Counted from the stretch's first letter, positions 1 through 6,082 are shown. The stretch is 25,223 bases of DNA from CAZJYI01 sp964550025 (GCA_964550025.1 CAZJYI010000154.1:1-25223), one strand, 5' to 3'. Program-made: numbers and translations. The notes: generated from the sequence alone by a model not told the origin.

Positions 1-21
1 GATATTCGAATTTCGGATTTG

Positions 22-45
22 CCGTCCGAGACCCTTTTCGGACGG
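22..45. repeat. 8-bp-stem hairpin, GC-rich
   Basis: CCGTCCGA (22-29) and TCGGACGG (38-45) are perfect complements around an 8-nt loop. No T-run follows on either strand, so a rho-independent terminator is not well supported. It may be the tail of a transcription unit lying left of the window or one of the many hairpin repeats of this genome. Confidence 0.5.
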
Positions 46-118
46 GGTCTAGCTAACAGTCACGGGGTATTGGCTGCCGGTCATCAGTTGGCAGGGGCAG
101 TCTGGCCACGGGTTACCG

Positions 119-169
119 ATCACTGATCACTGATAACTGGTAACTGATAACCGATAACTCCCCCCCCCC
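119..169. repeat. Degenerate tandem ACTGATAAC-type repeat ending in a C10 tract
   Basis: Variants of a 7-10 bp unit (CACTGAT, CACTGATAA, CTGGTAA, CTGATAAC, CGATAACT) run head to tail from 119 to 159. They are followed directly by ten consecutive C residues at 160-169 and then by GGGGAGG, the ribosome binding site of the next gene. The C-tract can pair with that G-rich site. No spacer structure is present, so this is not a CRISPR. Confidence 0.7.
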
Positions 170-182
170 GGGGAGGCACACC

Positions 183-1169
183 ATGTTCCGCGGTTGGGAC
201 AAAGTCACCATCACGACGGACAGCGGCGACACCGTCGAAGCCGTGGCTCCGCTCATCATCTCCGCCAGCCGATCCACCGACATCCCTGCGTTTTACCCGG
301 AATGGTTCATGAACCGCCTCAAAGGCGGCTACCTGGCACGGCGCAACCCCTTCAACGGCAGGCTGCATTACGTCTCTTTCGACCACGTGCGCGTTGTCGT
401 CTTCTGGAGCAAGGACCCGGCCCCGCTGATGCCGCACCTCCCCGAGCTGGACCGCATGGGAATCCACTACTACTTCCAGTTCACGCTCAACGACTACGAG
501 GCCGAAGGCTACGAGCCCGGTGTTCCGCCGTTCGCCGAACGTGTGGCGACGTTTCGTAGATTGGCGGACACCATTGGCCGCGAGCGCGTCATCTGGCGTT
601 TCGATCCGCTCCTGCTGACCGACCGCCTGGCCGTGCCGGCCCTCCTGGCGAAGATCGCGAGGGTGGGGGACGCACTCGCCGACGCCACCTCACGCCTCGT
701 GATCAGCTTCGTCGACATCGACGACTACCGCAAGGTCCGCGCGAACCTCGCACGCCGCGGGGTCCGGGCCCGCGAGTTCACCGCGGACGAGATGATTGCG
801 TTTGGTGAGCGGCTCGCGCCGTTGGCGACGGGGTGGGGGATGACCGCGGCGACATGTGCCGAAACCGTGGACCTGTCGCGGTTCGGCATCGTCCCCAACA
901 AGTGCATCGACGACGAGCTGCTCGTGCGCCTGTTCCCGGGGGACCACCGACTGATGTCCTTCCTGGGGGCGGAAGACGGCCGCTACGTCGCGCGTCCCGA
1001 CCTCAAAGACAAGGGACAACGCAAGCTGTGCCGTTGCATCGTGAGCAAGGACATCGGCGCCTACGACTCCTGCCCCCACCTCTGCGCCTACTGCTACGCC
1101 AACGCCTCGGGGAACGCTGTCGCGCGCAACCGCGAACGGCACGACCCGGCCGCCGACCGGTTGGTGTGA
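183..1169 (+). CDS. DUF1848 family protein (cysteine-cluster, radical-SAM-like)
   Basis: The 328-aa product matches the DUF1848 family across its whole length. The N-terminal region has IISASRSTDIPAFYPEWF and later VFWSKDPAP, both hallmark segments. The C-terminal end carries a cysteine cluster C283, C285, C297, C301, C304 in the CRC..SKDIG.Y..C.H.C.YCYA arrangement, which resembles an iron-sulfur cluster site. The reaction is not known; family members are thought to be radical SAM related. ATG 183 is chosen because GGGGAGG lies at about 6 nt spacing. The site abuts a C10 tract that could fold back on it. The gene lies directly before the recombinase relic and on the same strand, but nothing links them functionally. 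Family assignment is firm; function is not. Confidence 0.88.
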   Translation: MFRGWDKVTITTDSGDTVEAVAPLIISASRSTDIPAFYPEWFMNRLKGGYLARRNPFNGRLHYVSFDHVRVVVFWSKDPAPLMPHLPELDRMGIHYYFQFTLNDYEAEGYEPGVPPFAERVATFRRLADTIGRERVIWRFDPLLLTDRLAVPALLAKIARVGDALADATSRLVISFVDIDDYRKVRANLARRGVRAREFTADEMIAFGERLAPLATGWGMTAATCAETVDLSRFGIVPNKCIDDELLVRLFPGDHRLMSFLGAEDGRYVARPDLKDKGQRKLCRCIVSKDIGAYDSCPHLCAYCYANASGNAVARNRERHDPAADRLV

Positions 1170-1247
1170 ACAGCGTGGCAATGGATCAGCCGAAGGTGCC
1201 GCGTCCATCAGTTCCGGTAGTGGGACTCGACGATTCAGGGAGGGCTC

Positions 1248-1445
1248 TTGTCAGACCCTATCCCGCATTGTGTTGTATGCAGTACCGCGTTGAAGCATGT
1301 CAACGATCCTGCGGCGAAGCCGTGCAGGTGCGAGCACCCGTATGTGCGGTTGCCAGGAGAGTATGAACCGCTCGATCTCGATCCCGCCGCGACTGCGGAA
1401 GCACAATTCGAGTGCCCCGTCCTTTCGAAACCGGCATTGCTGTGA
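1248..1445 (+). CDS. Small cysteine-containing ORF, possibly the 5' part of the recombinase relic
   Basis: A 65-codon frame with a TTG start preceded by AGGGAGGG. It contains a CVVC and a CRC motif and no recognisable domain. It ends at TGA 1443-1445, and the recombinase relic resumes at the very next codon in the same reading frame. The two may therefore once have been a single gene now split by one stop codon, or this may be an independent small protein with possible metal-binding cysteines. The rest of 1170-1445 shows no other gene. Coding status is uncertain. Confidence 0.25.
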   Translation: MSDPIPHCVVCSTALKHVNDPAAKPCRCEHPYVRLPGEYEPLDLDPAATAEAQFECPVLSKPALL

Positions 1446-2042
1446 ATGATGCCAGATGCGTTCGGCGAGGTACGCCGCTGCTCCGCCTCCTGGCTGGCGA
1501 TGAACATCAGCATCCTGCGCACCGTGTTCGACAAGATCCACGGCCTCTCGCTGCTCGAAGGGCTCCGCGGCTCCGGCACCACCCGCGCACGCATGCTGCC
1601 AATCCCGACCGACATCAGCACGCTGCTGACGGAGGGCAAGCGCCGCTTCGCCGACGATGCCCCCCTGTTCCCGGGGCGCCGCCCGGGCACCGCGTTGTCC
1701 ACACGAATGGCCGAACGCATCGTGTGTCGCTGTGCAAAGCGCGCCGCCTTGCCCCGCCATGTCACCTCCATGGTCCTGCGCCACACCTATGCCGTGCACG
1801 CTCTCGAAGCGGGGGTCAACATCCGCGAGATTCAAACTAACCTGGGACATGCAAACGTGGTAACTACCATGCTCTACCAGCAGTGCCTGCTGCCGGAAGA
1901 GGCCACCAGCCCGTTGGACACAATGCCGGCGAGTTCCGACATATCGCACATAATCGCGCCACCACCGCCGACCAATCTGACGCGGGCGAAGCACGAACCC
2001 CGCAAAAACCCGGCACCGGCGCCTCTCAAGGTGGCTGCGTAG
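1446..2042 (+). pseudogene. Tyrosine recombinase (integrase) relic, internally deleted
   Basis: The 198-codon frame holds the start of a core-binding domain (SWLAMNISILRTVFDK, about residues 15-30). It then jumps straight to the late catalytic domain: RMLPIP near residue 48, LFPGRRPG, LRHTYAVHALEAGVNIREIQ and the LGH box. Visible catalytic residues are R112, H135 and the nucleophile candidate Y144 in the TTMLYQQ segment. The first catalytic arginine region (LR..E) and its surroundings, normally about 80 residues, are absent between residues about 40 and 48. The HxxR histidine is M109. A family member is about 300 aa or more, so this protein should be inactive. I see no IntI-specific insert before the LRHTYA box, so an integron-integrase identity cannot be asserted. 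A TGA immediately upstream in frame suggests further decay. It reads toward the cassette array that follows. Confidence 0.75.
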
Positions 2043-2236
2043 CCGCCTCGGCCTTGCGCCCGGTTGATCTCGGGTGCGTGCCGCACACCTGCCCACCCGC
2101 CCCCGCCCTCAATCGAAGACTTGACAGCAACGCCCGACTGCGGCCATCCTCCCTACTAAAGTAGGGGTCAACGTCTTCCGCGACGGCAGGAAGCGCCGGG
2201 CAACCCACAACCTCGCGACCGGATATCGTGTTCCCC
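2043..2236. other. Gene-free stretch between recombinase relic and cassette array
   Basis: No convincing gene is seen. A perfect small hairpin CCCTAC-TAAA-GTAGGG lies at 2151-2166. A TTGACA hexamer at 2121-2126 lacks a good -10 at the right distance, so a cassette-array promoter cannot be placed. In an integron this interval would be expected to hold attI, but I cannot identify one. Confidence 0.4.
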
Positions 2237-2328
2237 TGCAACAAAAGAGCTGTATGTCGTGAATAACGACAGCCGGTAACAACGGCAGACGCCTCACATC
2301 GCTATTCACGACATCGATGCGGTTAATA
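2237..2328 (+). other. Candidate attC/attI-like site with long stem (left boundary of array)
   Basis: A 16-bp inverted repeat with one mismatch (2254-2269 and 2299-2314, core TGTCGTGAATA/TATTCACGACA) encloses a 29-nt loop. It is flanked by GCAAC on the left and GGTTAATA on the right, which could be the outer R''/R' cores. The outer flanks do not pair well beyond AAC/GTT, so it is a weaker attC candidate than the following sites. It sits directly upstream of the first cassette gene. Confidence 0.45.
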
Positions 2329-2366
2329 CATAGGTTCTGCCAGCCAAAGAAAGGAAGGACGAAAAC

Positions 2367-2771
2367 ATGAACCTATTGCAGCAGACAGATGCAGAGATAG
2401 CCGCGCAAGTGGAACCGATGATCGAGGCAATGTTCTCTGGTATCGATCAGGACGACTACGCCAAGGCTACGTTGTCCTTCAGTAAGGCGTTCAAAGCCAC
2501 ATTCTCTCTGGAGACGTTTCAGAAGCAGCGGGGCTACTGCTACCCGCTCATGGGGAATGTCACGGACGTGAACTTCTGTGAACTGCACCGGGGGCCGGAT
2601 GACGTATACGCGGTGTGGTACATACAGTGTGAGAAGCAGGACCGTGCCCTGCTCCTGTCCAGTAGATTTGTCGAAGAGGATGGCGCGGCGGCTCTGGATC
2701 ACGCGCACCTGCTGCTGAAAGATGAAGAAGAACTCGGTACTTGGTGCGTTGCTTCCGGGGAGGATCACTAG
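2367..2771 (+). CDS. Cassette gene 1: small NTF2-like (DUF3887-like) protein
   Basis: A 134-aa acidic soluble protein with no signal peptide or membrane segment. The ATG follows AAGGAAGGAC at good spacing. The segment DDYAKATLSFSKAFKATFS near residues 31-50, followed by FQKQRGYCYPLMG and later alternating hydrophobic strands (VYAVWYIQCE, ALLLSSRF), resembles the helix-then-sheet pattern of DUF3887/NTF2-like domains. That is a fold-level impression, not a firm family match. The stop codon falls just before the palindrome at 2779-2857. The cassette runs from about 2322 to 2850, and a 45-nt leader precedes the start. Function unknown. Confidence 0.75.
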   Translation: MNLLQQTDAEIAAQVEPMIEAMFSGIDQDDYAKATLSFSKAFKATFSLETFQKQRGYCYPLMGNVTDVNFCELHRGPDDVYAVWYIQCEKQDRALLLSSRFVEEDGAAALDHAHLLLKDEEELGTWCVASGEDH

Positions 2772-2778
2772 AGGAAGC

Positions 2779-2857
2779 AGAACAACCGGATCGAGCAGCG
2801 ACTCAGGAATCCGCGCGAGGCGCGGCTCCCTGAGCGCCTCATCCGGGGACGTTGGGA
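2779..2857 (+). other. attC-like site 1 (imperfect palindrome)
   Basis: Left half 2783-2816 and right half 2820-2854 pair along nearly their full length around a GAG loop. Matching blocks in order are CAAC/GTTG, CCGGAT/ATCCGG, GAG/CTC, GCG/CGC, CTCAGG/CCTGAG and CCGCGC/GCGCGG. Unpaired bulges lie between blocks on one arm, as expected for attC. The right core is GTTGGGA (2851-2857) and the left core CAAC lies at 2783-2786. Confidence 0.75.
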
Positions 2858-2862
2858 TCGAG

Positions 2863-3129
2863 ATGATAGGAACGCTCAACGTATTCTCCATGTGGGGAGC
2901 AATCGGCGCTGTCTACTTCACTGTGGCGTACGTGCACATCCTCAGAAAAAGCGGCGTCAATCTGTGGAAGGTATGGTGGAATACCCGCGGAAACAACATC
3001 AAGACAGAGCGGCGCTTCGCAGAAGAGATACGGAGTTTCCCCGTCTTGAATGCTGTCTACCAAGTCTACAAGTGGAGCACGCTCGTCGTGCTCCTCGGGA
3101 CATTCGTGTACATATTCTTAACCCTATGA
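2863..3129 (+). CDS. Cassette gene 2: small two-helix membrane protein
   Basis: An 88-aa protein with a hydrophobic segment at residues 3-25 (TLNVFSMWGAIGAVYFTVAY) and a second at about 70-88 (WSTLVVLLGTFVYIFLTL). They are separated by a basic central loop (WNTRGNNIKTERRFAEE), so it is probably an inner-membrane hairpin. The ATG at 2863 is preferred over an upstream in-frame start (2722) because that would run through gene 1 and the attC-like site. It lies 12 nt after the recombination core GTTGGGA, whose GGGA is the only Shine-Dalgarno-like element. No family is recognised. The stop is directly before the next palindrome. Confidence 0.7.
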   Translation: MIGTLNVFSMWGAIGAVYFTVAYVHILRKSGVNLWKVWWNTRGNNIKTERRFAEEIRSFPVLNAVYQVYKWSTLVVLLGTFVYIFLTL

Positions 3130-3131
3130 GG

Positions 3132-3197
3132 GTCCCAACAATGCCGCTGGTGCCTACCGTCGCTTCGCGCCGCAAGCTCAGCGCAACGTTGGCGACT
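3132..3197 (+). other. attC-like site 2 (imperfect palindrome)
   Basis: Reading GTCCCAACAATGCCGCTG from the left (3132) and the reverse complement of the right end GTCGCCAACGTTGCGCTG (3197 inward) gives a close match: GTC, CCAAC, TGC, CTG. The right core is GTTGGCG (3188-3194) and the left core CCAAC. An inner GCTT/AAGC stem closes the loop. It separates cassette 2 from the gene-less cassette 3. Confidence 0.7.
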
Positions 3198-3376
3198 GGA
3201 GGGAGAAATGAACGACCGGAGGAAATCGTGATCCGTTCTCGTCGCCCGCTATCGTCAACCGGGAAGAGGAAGAGTCGGATCACGAGAGCGGACGACGAGA
3301 ACGACTGACGATTGCGCAAGCTCGCACCAGGTTCCGCCCTTCCTCAGGAACGTGGACTGGGAAAAGCGACGATTTC
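3198..3376. other. Gene-less cassette 3 body
   Basis: The cassette bounded by GTT cores at 3188 and 3441 is about 253 bp and contains no convincing gene. Only very short frames with Shine-Dalgarno-like leaders are present: ATG 3208, 7 codons, after GGAGGG; and GTG 3229, 26 codons, after GGAGG. The latter reads through a hairpin repeat and is probably not a real protein. The dominant feature is the long inverted repeat listed separately. Confidence 0.5.
3235..3302. repeat. 21-bp inverted repeat, member of a dispersed repeat family
   Basis: Left arm 3235-3255 (GTTCTCGTCGCCCGCTATCG...) and right arm 3282-3302 are inverted copies agreeing at 19 of 21 positions around a 26-nt loop. The left arm region 3233-3261 also matches 7834-7862 in opposite orientation at about 25 of 29 positions. 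This makes it a genome-resident dispersed hairpin element sitting inside a cassette. Confidence 0.8.
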
Positions 3377-3447
3377 GCCAACAGCGAATCGCACACTATT
3401 CCATGCCGCTGTCGCGTCATGGAAAGTGTGAATTCAAAACGTTGGCT
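3376..3447 (+). other. attC-like site 3 (imperfect palindrome)
   Basis: The clearest of the set. Left arm GCCAAC (3377-3382), then GAAT, CACACT, TTCCATG and CCGC. The right arm reads back GCG, CATGGAA, AGTGTG, ATTC and GTTGGC (3441-3446). All blocks pair in order with small bulges, and the terminal loop is TGTC-like. The cores are GCCAAC/GTTGGC, a good fit to RYYYAAC/GTTRRRY. Confidence 0.8.
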
Positions 3448-3477
3448 GCGAAACAGACCGAGAAAGGAGAAGAACCA

Positions 3478-3837
3478 ATGACTTACTCTGACAAGACGGA
3501 TCGCTTGTTTGCCGAACTCGCCACCGACACGGCAAAGGCGAGGGAGCATCTCGACTACCTCATTGGAAAGAGAATCTTCTTCAGGTTCGCAGCACTCGCG
3601 TGTTGTGCAATTGCCGTCATCGGCCATGTCATAGCACGAACGGAGTCATTGCCCGGTCTCTACATCGGCGTATTCCTTTTCGCTTTCGGGTTCCTTCTCT
3701 GCGCTGGTATGTGGACGAGTACTGACGCATACACCAAAGCACTGGTTCTCTTCATCCACTCGAAGGATACCACAGCCAACAACGTGCACCCGACGAGTGA
3801 CCCGCCGCCTTTCAAGCGCCGGGACACTCGCCGGTGA
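3478..3837 (+). CDS. Cassette gene 3: two-TM membrane protein
   Basis: A 119-aa protein beginning MTYSDKTDRLFAEL, chosen because AAAGGAGAAG precedes ATG 3478 at good spacing. An upstream in-frame start would overlap the attC-like site. An N-terminal amphipathic helix (about 1-30) is followed by two hydrophobic segments (about 33-50 FFRFAALACCAIAVIGHV and 58-78 GLYIGVFLFAFGFLLCAGMW) and a short polar tail. It is likely an inner-membrane protein with both ends on the same side. No family recognised. Its last codons lie inside the next palindrome, which is typical of cassette genes. Confidence 0.72.
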   Translation: MTYSDKTDRLFAELATDTAKAREHLDYLIGKRIFFRFAALACCAIAVIGHVIARTESLPGLYIGVFLFAFGFLLCAGMWTSTDAYTKALVLFIHSKDTTANNVHPTSDPPPFKRRDTRR

Positions 3838-3851
3838 CGTAGACGTTACAC
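3776..3851 (+). other. attC-like site 4 (imperfect palindrome)
   Basis: Left arm CCAAC (3777-3781) ... CACCCGACGAGTGACCCGCCGC. The right arm, read as its complement, gives GTAAC ... CACCGGCGAGTGTCCCGGCGC. The two agree almost throughout the inner 21 bp and share AAC/GTT outer cores with one-sided bulges. The right core is GTTACAC (3845-3851). It overlaps the 3' end of the preceding gene. Confidence 0.75.
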
Positions 3852-3863
3852 AAGGAAGAAGCA

Positions 3864-4493
3864 ATGGACAAAGCACGCGCACAGCAGAACATTCAAGATA
3901 TCGAGATCTGTCACTACATGCTCAACCGCAATCTCGCCGTCCTCACCGACTCCCTCGTTTCTGGATCGGATGCCCATGTATACGGATGCGGAGATGTCGA
4001 CAGGCAACGCCTTGAGACGGCGTTCCTGTTCTCACGGATTCTTGAGTGCTGGCTGACTGACGCGGATGTCTACCAGGAACTCTCTCCCCTGCTTGCCCAG
4101 GTCTCAGCTTTGCTGGGGGAGAAGACAGAGAAGAAGGCGTCCCTGGTCAAGCATCTCGTCAATCGCCTGCGCGACAACGGGTACAAGGTGTATCCAGATG
4201 AGGAAGAGGATTTCGGGACGCTGGAGTCTCGCATTCAGCATCTTGAGATCTGTCATCCCGACTGGGATGACAACCTCTTCAAACTCCTTCACGAGATCGG
4301 ACAGGAGCGGATGGTTTACGAATGGAATAAGGATGGTGGGTTCTTTGCCTGTGGAAGTGTGTGCAAGCCGAACGCTTTCCCGGCGGCGTTTCTGGCAAGT
4401 GTCGCTACCGACAACGCTGTCTCGCCGCCAGAGGAGATCACTCAGGAATCGGTACAGAAGGTGTTGAAGGAACTGATGGACAGGAAAGTCTAA
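3864..4493 (+). CDS. Cassette gene 4: unknown 209-aa soluble protein
   Basis: The start ATG 3864 is preceded by AAGGAAGAA and lies 19 nt after the recombination core. The product is soluble, acidic and rich in predicted helices, with leucine-rich N-terminal helices (QQNIQDIEICHYMLNRNLAV, FLFSRILECW, LLAQVSALLGE). It has no signal peptide or membrane segment and no domain I recognise. Four cysteines are scattered, without a metal-binding spacing. The end of the protein (ESVQKVLKELMDRKV) runs up to the next palindrome; the stop TAA is part of that site's left core. This is a good candidate for a novel family. Confidence 0.78.
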   Translation: MDKARAQQNIQDIEICHYMLNRNLAVLTDSLVSGSDAHVYGCGDVDRQRLETAFLFSRILECWLTDADVYQELSPLLAQVSALLGEKTEKKASLVKHLVNRLRDNGYKVYPDEEEDFGTLESRIQHLEICHPDWDDNLFKLLHEIGQERMVYEWNKDGGFFACGSVCKPNAFPAAFLASVATDNAVSPPEEITQESVQKVLKELMDRKV

Positions 4494-4546
4494 CGAATGC
4501 GTGGAGTTTGCGCGCTATTCGCGCGAAACTCACACTGACGTCAGCA
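4488..4546 (+). other. attC-like site 5 (imperfect palindrome, mutated right core)
   Basis: The left core GTCTAAC (4488-4494) is a perfect RYYYAAC. The inner stem GTGGAGTTTGCGCG pairs with CGCGCGAAACTCACAC around a TATT loop. The right core at 4540-4546 reads GTCAGCA where GTTRRRY is expected, a single T-to-C change in the invariant triplet. The site is otherwise well formed and only 59 bp long. Confidence 0.65.
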
Positions 4547-4560
4547 GGAAAGGAAGAGGA

Positions 4561-4743
4561 GTGAGAACTAAGATAATCATCACGATAGGTCTGTCCATGT
4601 ATTTGGCGCAGTTGTTTATACGCAAATTTGCGTGCCTGCACTGTGGCTCAAGGAAGTTCAAAAGGTCACCGTCGACGAGGCAAGAGGAAGACGCCTCCCC
4701 CAGTCCTCTCTTCGAGTGGAGAGGCTTTATCTGTAGAGAATGA
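4561..4743 (+). CDS. Cassette gene 5a: short zinc-ribbon-like protein
   Basis: A 60-aa product from GTG 4561, directly after AGGAAAGGAAGAG. A hydrophobic N-terminal stretch (TKIIITIGLSMYLAQLFI) could be a membrane anchor or signal. It is followed by CLHCGSRKFKRS and a C-terminal GFICRE. The CxxC plus a later cysteine with a phenylalanine neighbour is reminiscent of half a zinc ribbon, but a fourth ligand is not obvious. The stop overlaps the ATG of the next gene by 4 nt, so the two are translationally coupled in one cassette. An alternative ATG lies at 4597. No family recognised. Confidence 0.5.
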   Translation: MRTKIIITIGLSMYLAQLFIRKFACLHCGSRKFKRSPSTRQEEDASPSPLFEWRGFICRE

Positions 4744-5183
4744 CAATTAGGTACGTAGTGGCAGGAATCCTGATTATGAGCAGCTTTGCGCACGCCGGTG
4801 GCAAGAGATACGCGAAGAAGCATCAACTCGGCGCGGAGCACATGATCGTCGTTGCCGCGGGGGACTATGAGCCCAGAAGCACTGGGAGTTACGCCGTCAG
4901 AGTGTACGAGATCCTCACCCCAGAATTCCCGACGGATGAGTTCGTGTGTGGCCTGATCAGACCCAGGGATGGCGTTGTGGAAGATGTTCTCTTCGCAGAT
5001 CTGGACGGAGACGGAGGCAAGGAGATTGTCGTGACAACACGGTGCGTGGGGACCGGGAACTACCTCTCCGCCGATGCGTTTAGAGTCTCCAAGAAGGAGT
5101 TGGTGCTGCTTGCCAATGTTGAAGAACTCGACAGAGACGCCGATGCTATCGCTGCCTTGAAGGCACAGTTGAGAGAACGCTAG
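4740..5183 (+). CDS. Cassette gene 5b: PliI-type inhibitor of I-type lysozyme (periplasmic)
   Basis: A 147-aa protein with a clear Sec signal peptide (residues 1 to about 19, ILIMSSFAHA then GG). The mature part follows the PliI pattern: VVAAGDYEPRSTGSYAVRVY, then GLIRPRDGVVEDVLFADLDGDG, then EIVVTTRCVGTGNYLSADAF and a C-terminal LDRDADAIAALKAQL. In the known family the SGxxY and YSxxxxx-like loops insert into the active site of invertebrate-type lysozyme; here the GSY and GNYLSA segments correspond. It should act in the periplasm or outside the cell against host or predator lysozymes. The start overlaps the stop of the upstream small gene (ATGA), so coupling is likely. Family assignment is by remembered pattern and quite secure. 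Confidence 0.78.
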   Translation: MTIRYVVAGILIMSSFAHAGGKRYAKKHQLGAEHMIVVAAGDYEPRSTGSYAVRVYEILTPEFPTDEFVCGLIRPRDGVVEDVLFADLDGDGGKEIVVTTRCVGTGNYLSADAFRVSKKELVLLANVEELDRDADAIAALKAQLRER

Positions 5184-5247
5184 CCTCCGAGCCGGCGCCT
5201 GAAGCGTACGCGTCTAGAGCGGCGTCGCTTAGGTGCGCCGGTTGGGC
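5184..5247 (+). other. attC-like site 6 (imperfect palindrome)
   Basis: CCGGCGCCTGAAGCGTACGC (left arm from 5192) pairs with GCGTCGCTTAGGTGCGCCGG (5222-5241), with bulges at one or two positions. The right core GTTGGGC (5241-5247) is a perfect GTTRRRY. The left core is degenerate: GCCTCCG instead of GCCCAAC. The next gene starts 14 nt after the core. Confidence 0.68.
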
Positions 5248-5254
5248 CCACAGT

Positions 5255-6082
5255 ATGAAATACGTATTCCTTCCACTGGCGCAGAGCGTGGGAGTCATCT
5301 TCCTCAGTGTGCTCGGCGTACTCATCGGCCAATGGTTTTCCCGATTGCGTAGCCGCGCCTGGCTGCTTGGCTACGGCGTGCCGCTCCTTGCTGTGGCACT
5401 CATCGCCGTGCCCCGGTGGATACCCCGCGCCGAAGCGTTGGTTCCGTTCACGTGGGTCATGGCGGATCGTACAGAGTTTGCGGCAATGGCACTCATATGT
5501 TCAGTCCTGCTCACCACACCGCTTTCCCGCCTCACACTGAGACGGCAGCGCATCGCAGTTGCTTCCTTCATGGTCTTCTTCGTGATCTACTTCTCGGTCC
5601 TCCCATTCTTGATCCCCGCCTTCGTCTACCCCCATCTCTCCAAACTTGACACGACCATTGACGCCAACGGTGTTTGTCTTCAGAGCAACGGATACAACTG
5701 CGGCCCGGCAGCCGCAGTAACGGTTCTGCGAAAGCGTGGCGTTTCTGCAGAAGAGGGCGATCTGGCCATTCGGGCGCACACAACACGCTTCGCAGGAACC
5801 CCAACCGACTCGCTGTGCGCAGCCATACAAGGAAAATACGGTGTCCCCTGCCGCACCGTTTACGGTGCAAACCTGGCCGGCCTCAGAGGCAAAGAGCCGT
5901 TCATTGCTGTGGTGAAGTACGGCTTTCTGGTAGATCACTATGTCGCCGTGCTCGCCGTGGCAGAGGCGGACGTTGCCCTCGGCGACCCACTCACAGGCTT
6001 ACGACATTGCACACGAGAAGACTTCAGGAAGGTATGGCGCCAGACGGCGATACTGATCGAGCGGGACCCGGCATTACACTGA
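5255..6082 (+). CDS. Cassette gene 6: membrane-anchored C39-type cysteine peptidase
   Basis: A 275-aa protein. The first about 135 residues hold four hydrophobic segments (about 5-28, 37-52, 69-88 and 100-125). The C-terminal half is a papain-like C39-type domain. The motif QSNGYNCGPAAAVTVL gives the nucleophile C149, DHYVAV gives H228 and LGDPLTG gives D244, in the right order and spacing for the Cys-His-Asp triad. Such domains cleave double-glycine leader peptides or act on peptides at the membrane. Here there is no ABC transporter partner, so the substrate is unknown. The start ATG 5255 lies 14 nt after the GTTGGGC core, which supplies the only G-rich ribosome-binding element. The gene converges with the minus-strand DUF218 gene and overlaps its end by 9 nt. 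Confidence 0.82.
   Translation: MKYVFLPLAQSVGVIFLSVLGVLIGQWFSRLRSRAWLLGYGVPLLAVALIAVPRWIPRAEALVPFTWVMADRTEFAAMALICSVLLTTPLSRLTLRRQRIAVASFMVFFVIYFSVLPFLIPAFVYPHLSKLDTTIDANGVCLQSNGYNCGPAAAVTVLRKRGVSAEEGDLAIRAHTTRFAGTPTDSLCAAIQGKYGVPCRTVYGANLAGLRGKEPFIAVVKYGFLVDHYVAVLAVAEADVALGDPLTGLRHCTREDFRKVWRQTAILIERDPALH

Noticed and set aside
119..169. Tandem GATAAC-type units as a CRISPR or iteron origin
   Set aside because: Units are 7-10 bp, degenerate and contiguous without spacers; no cas or rep gene nearby.
2722..2862. N-terminally extended version of the cassette 2 membrane protein
   Set aside because: The extension overlaps gene 1 and translates the attC-like palindrome; composition (Ser/Arg/Gly rich) is that of the hairpin rather than a protein.
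2779..5247. Palindromes between cassette genes as ordinary transcription terminators
   Set aside because: None is followed by a T-run, their outer ends share CAAC/GTTG cores, they contain one-sided bulges, and they end 12-45 nt before the next start codon.
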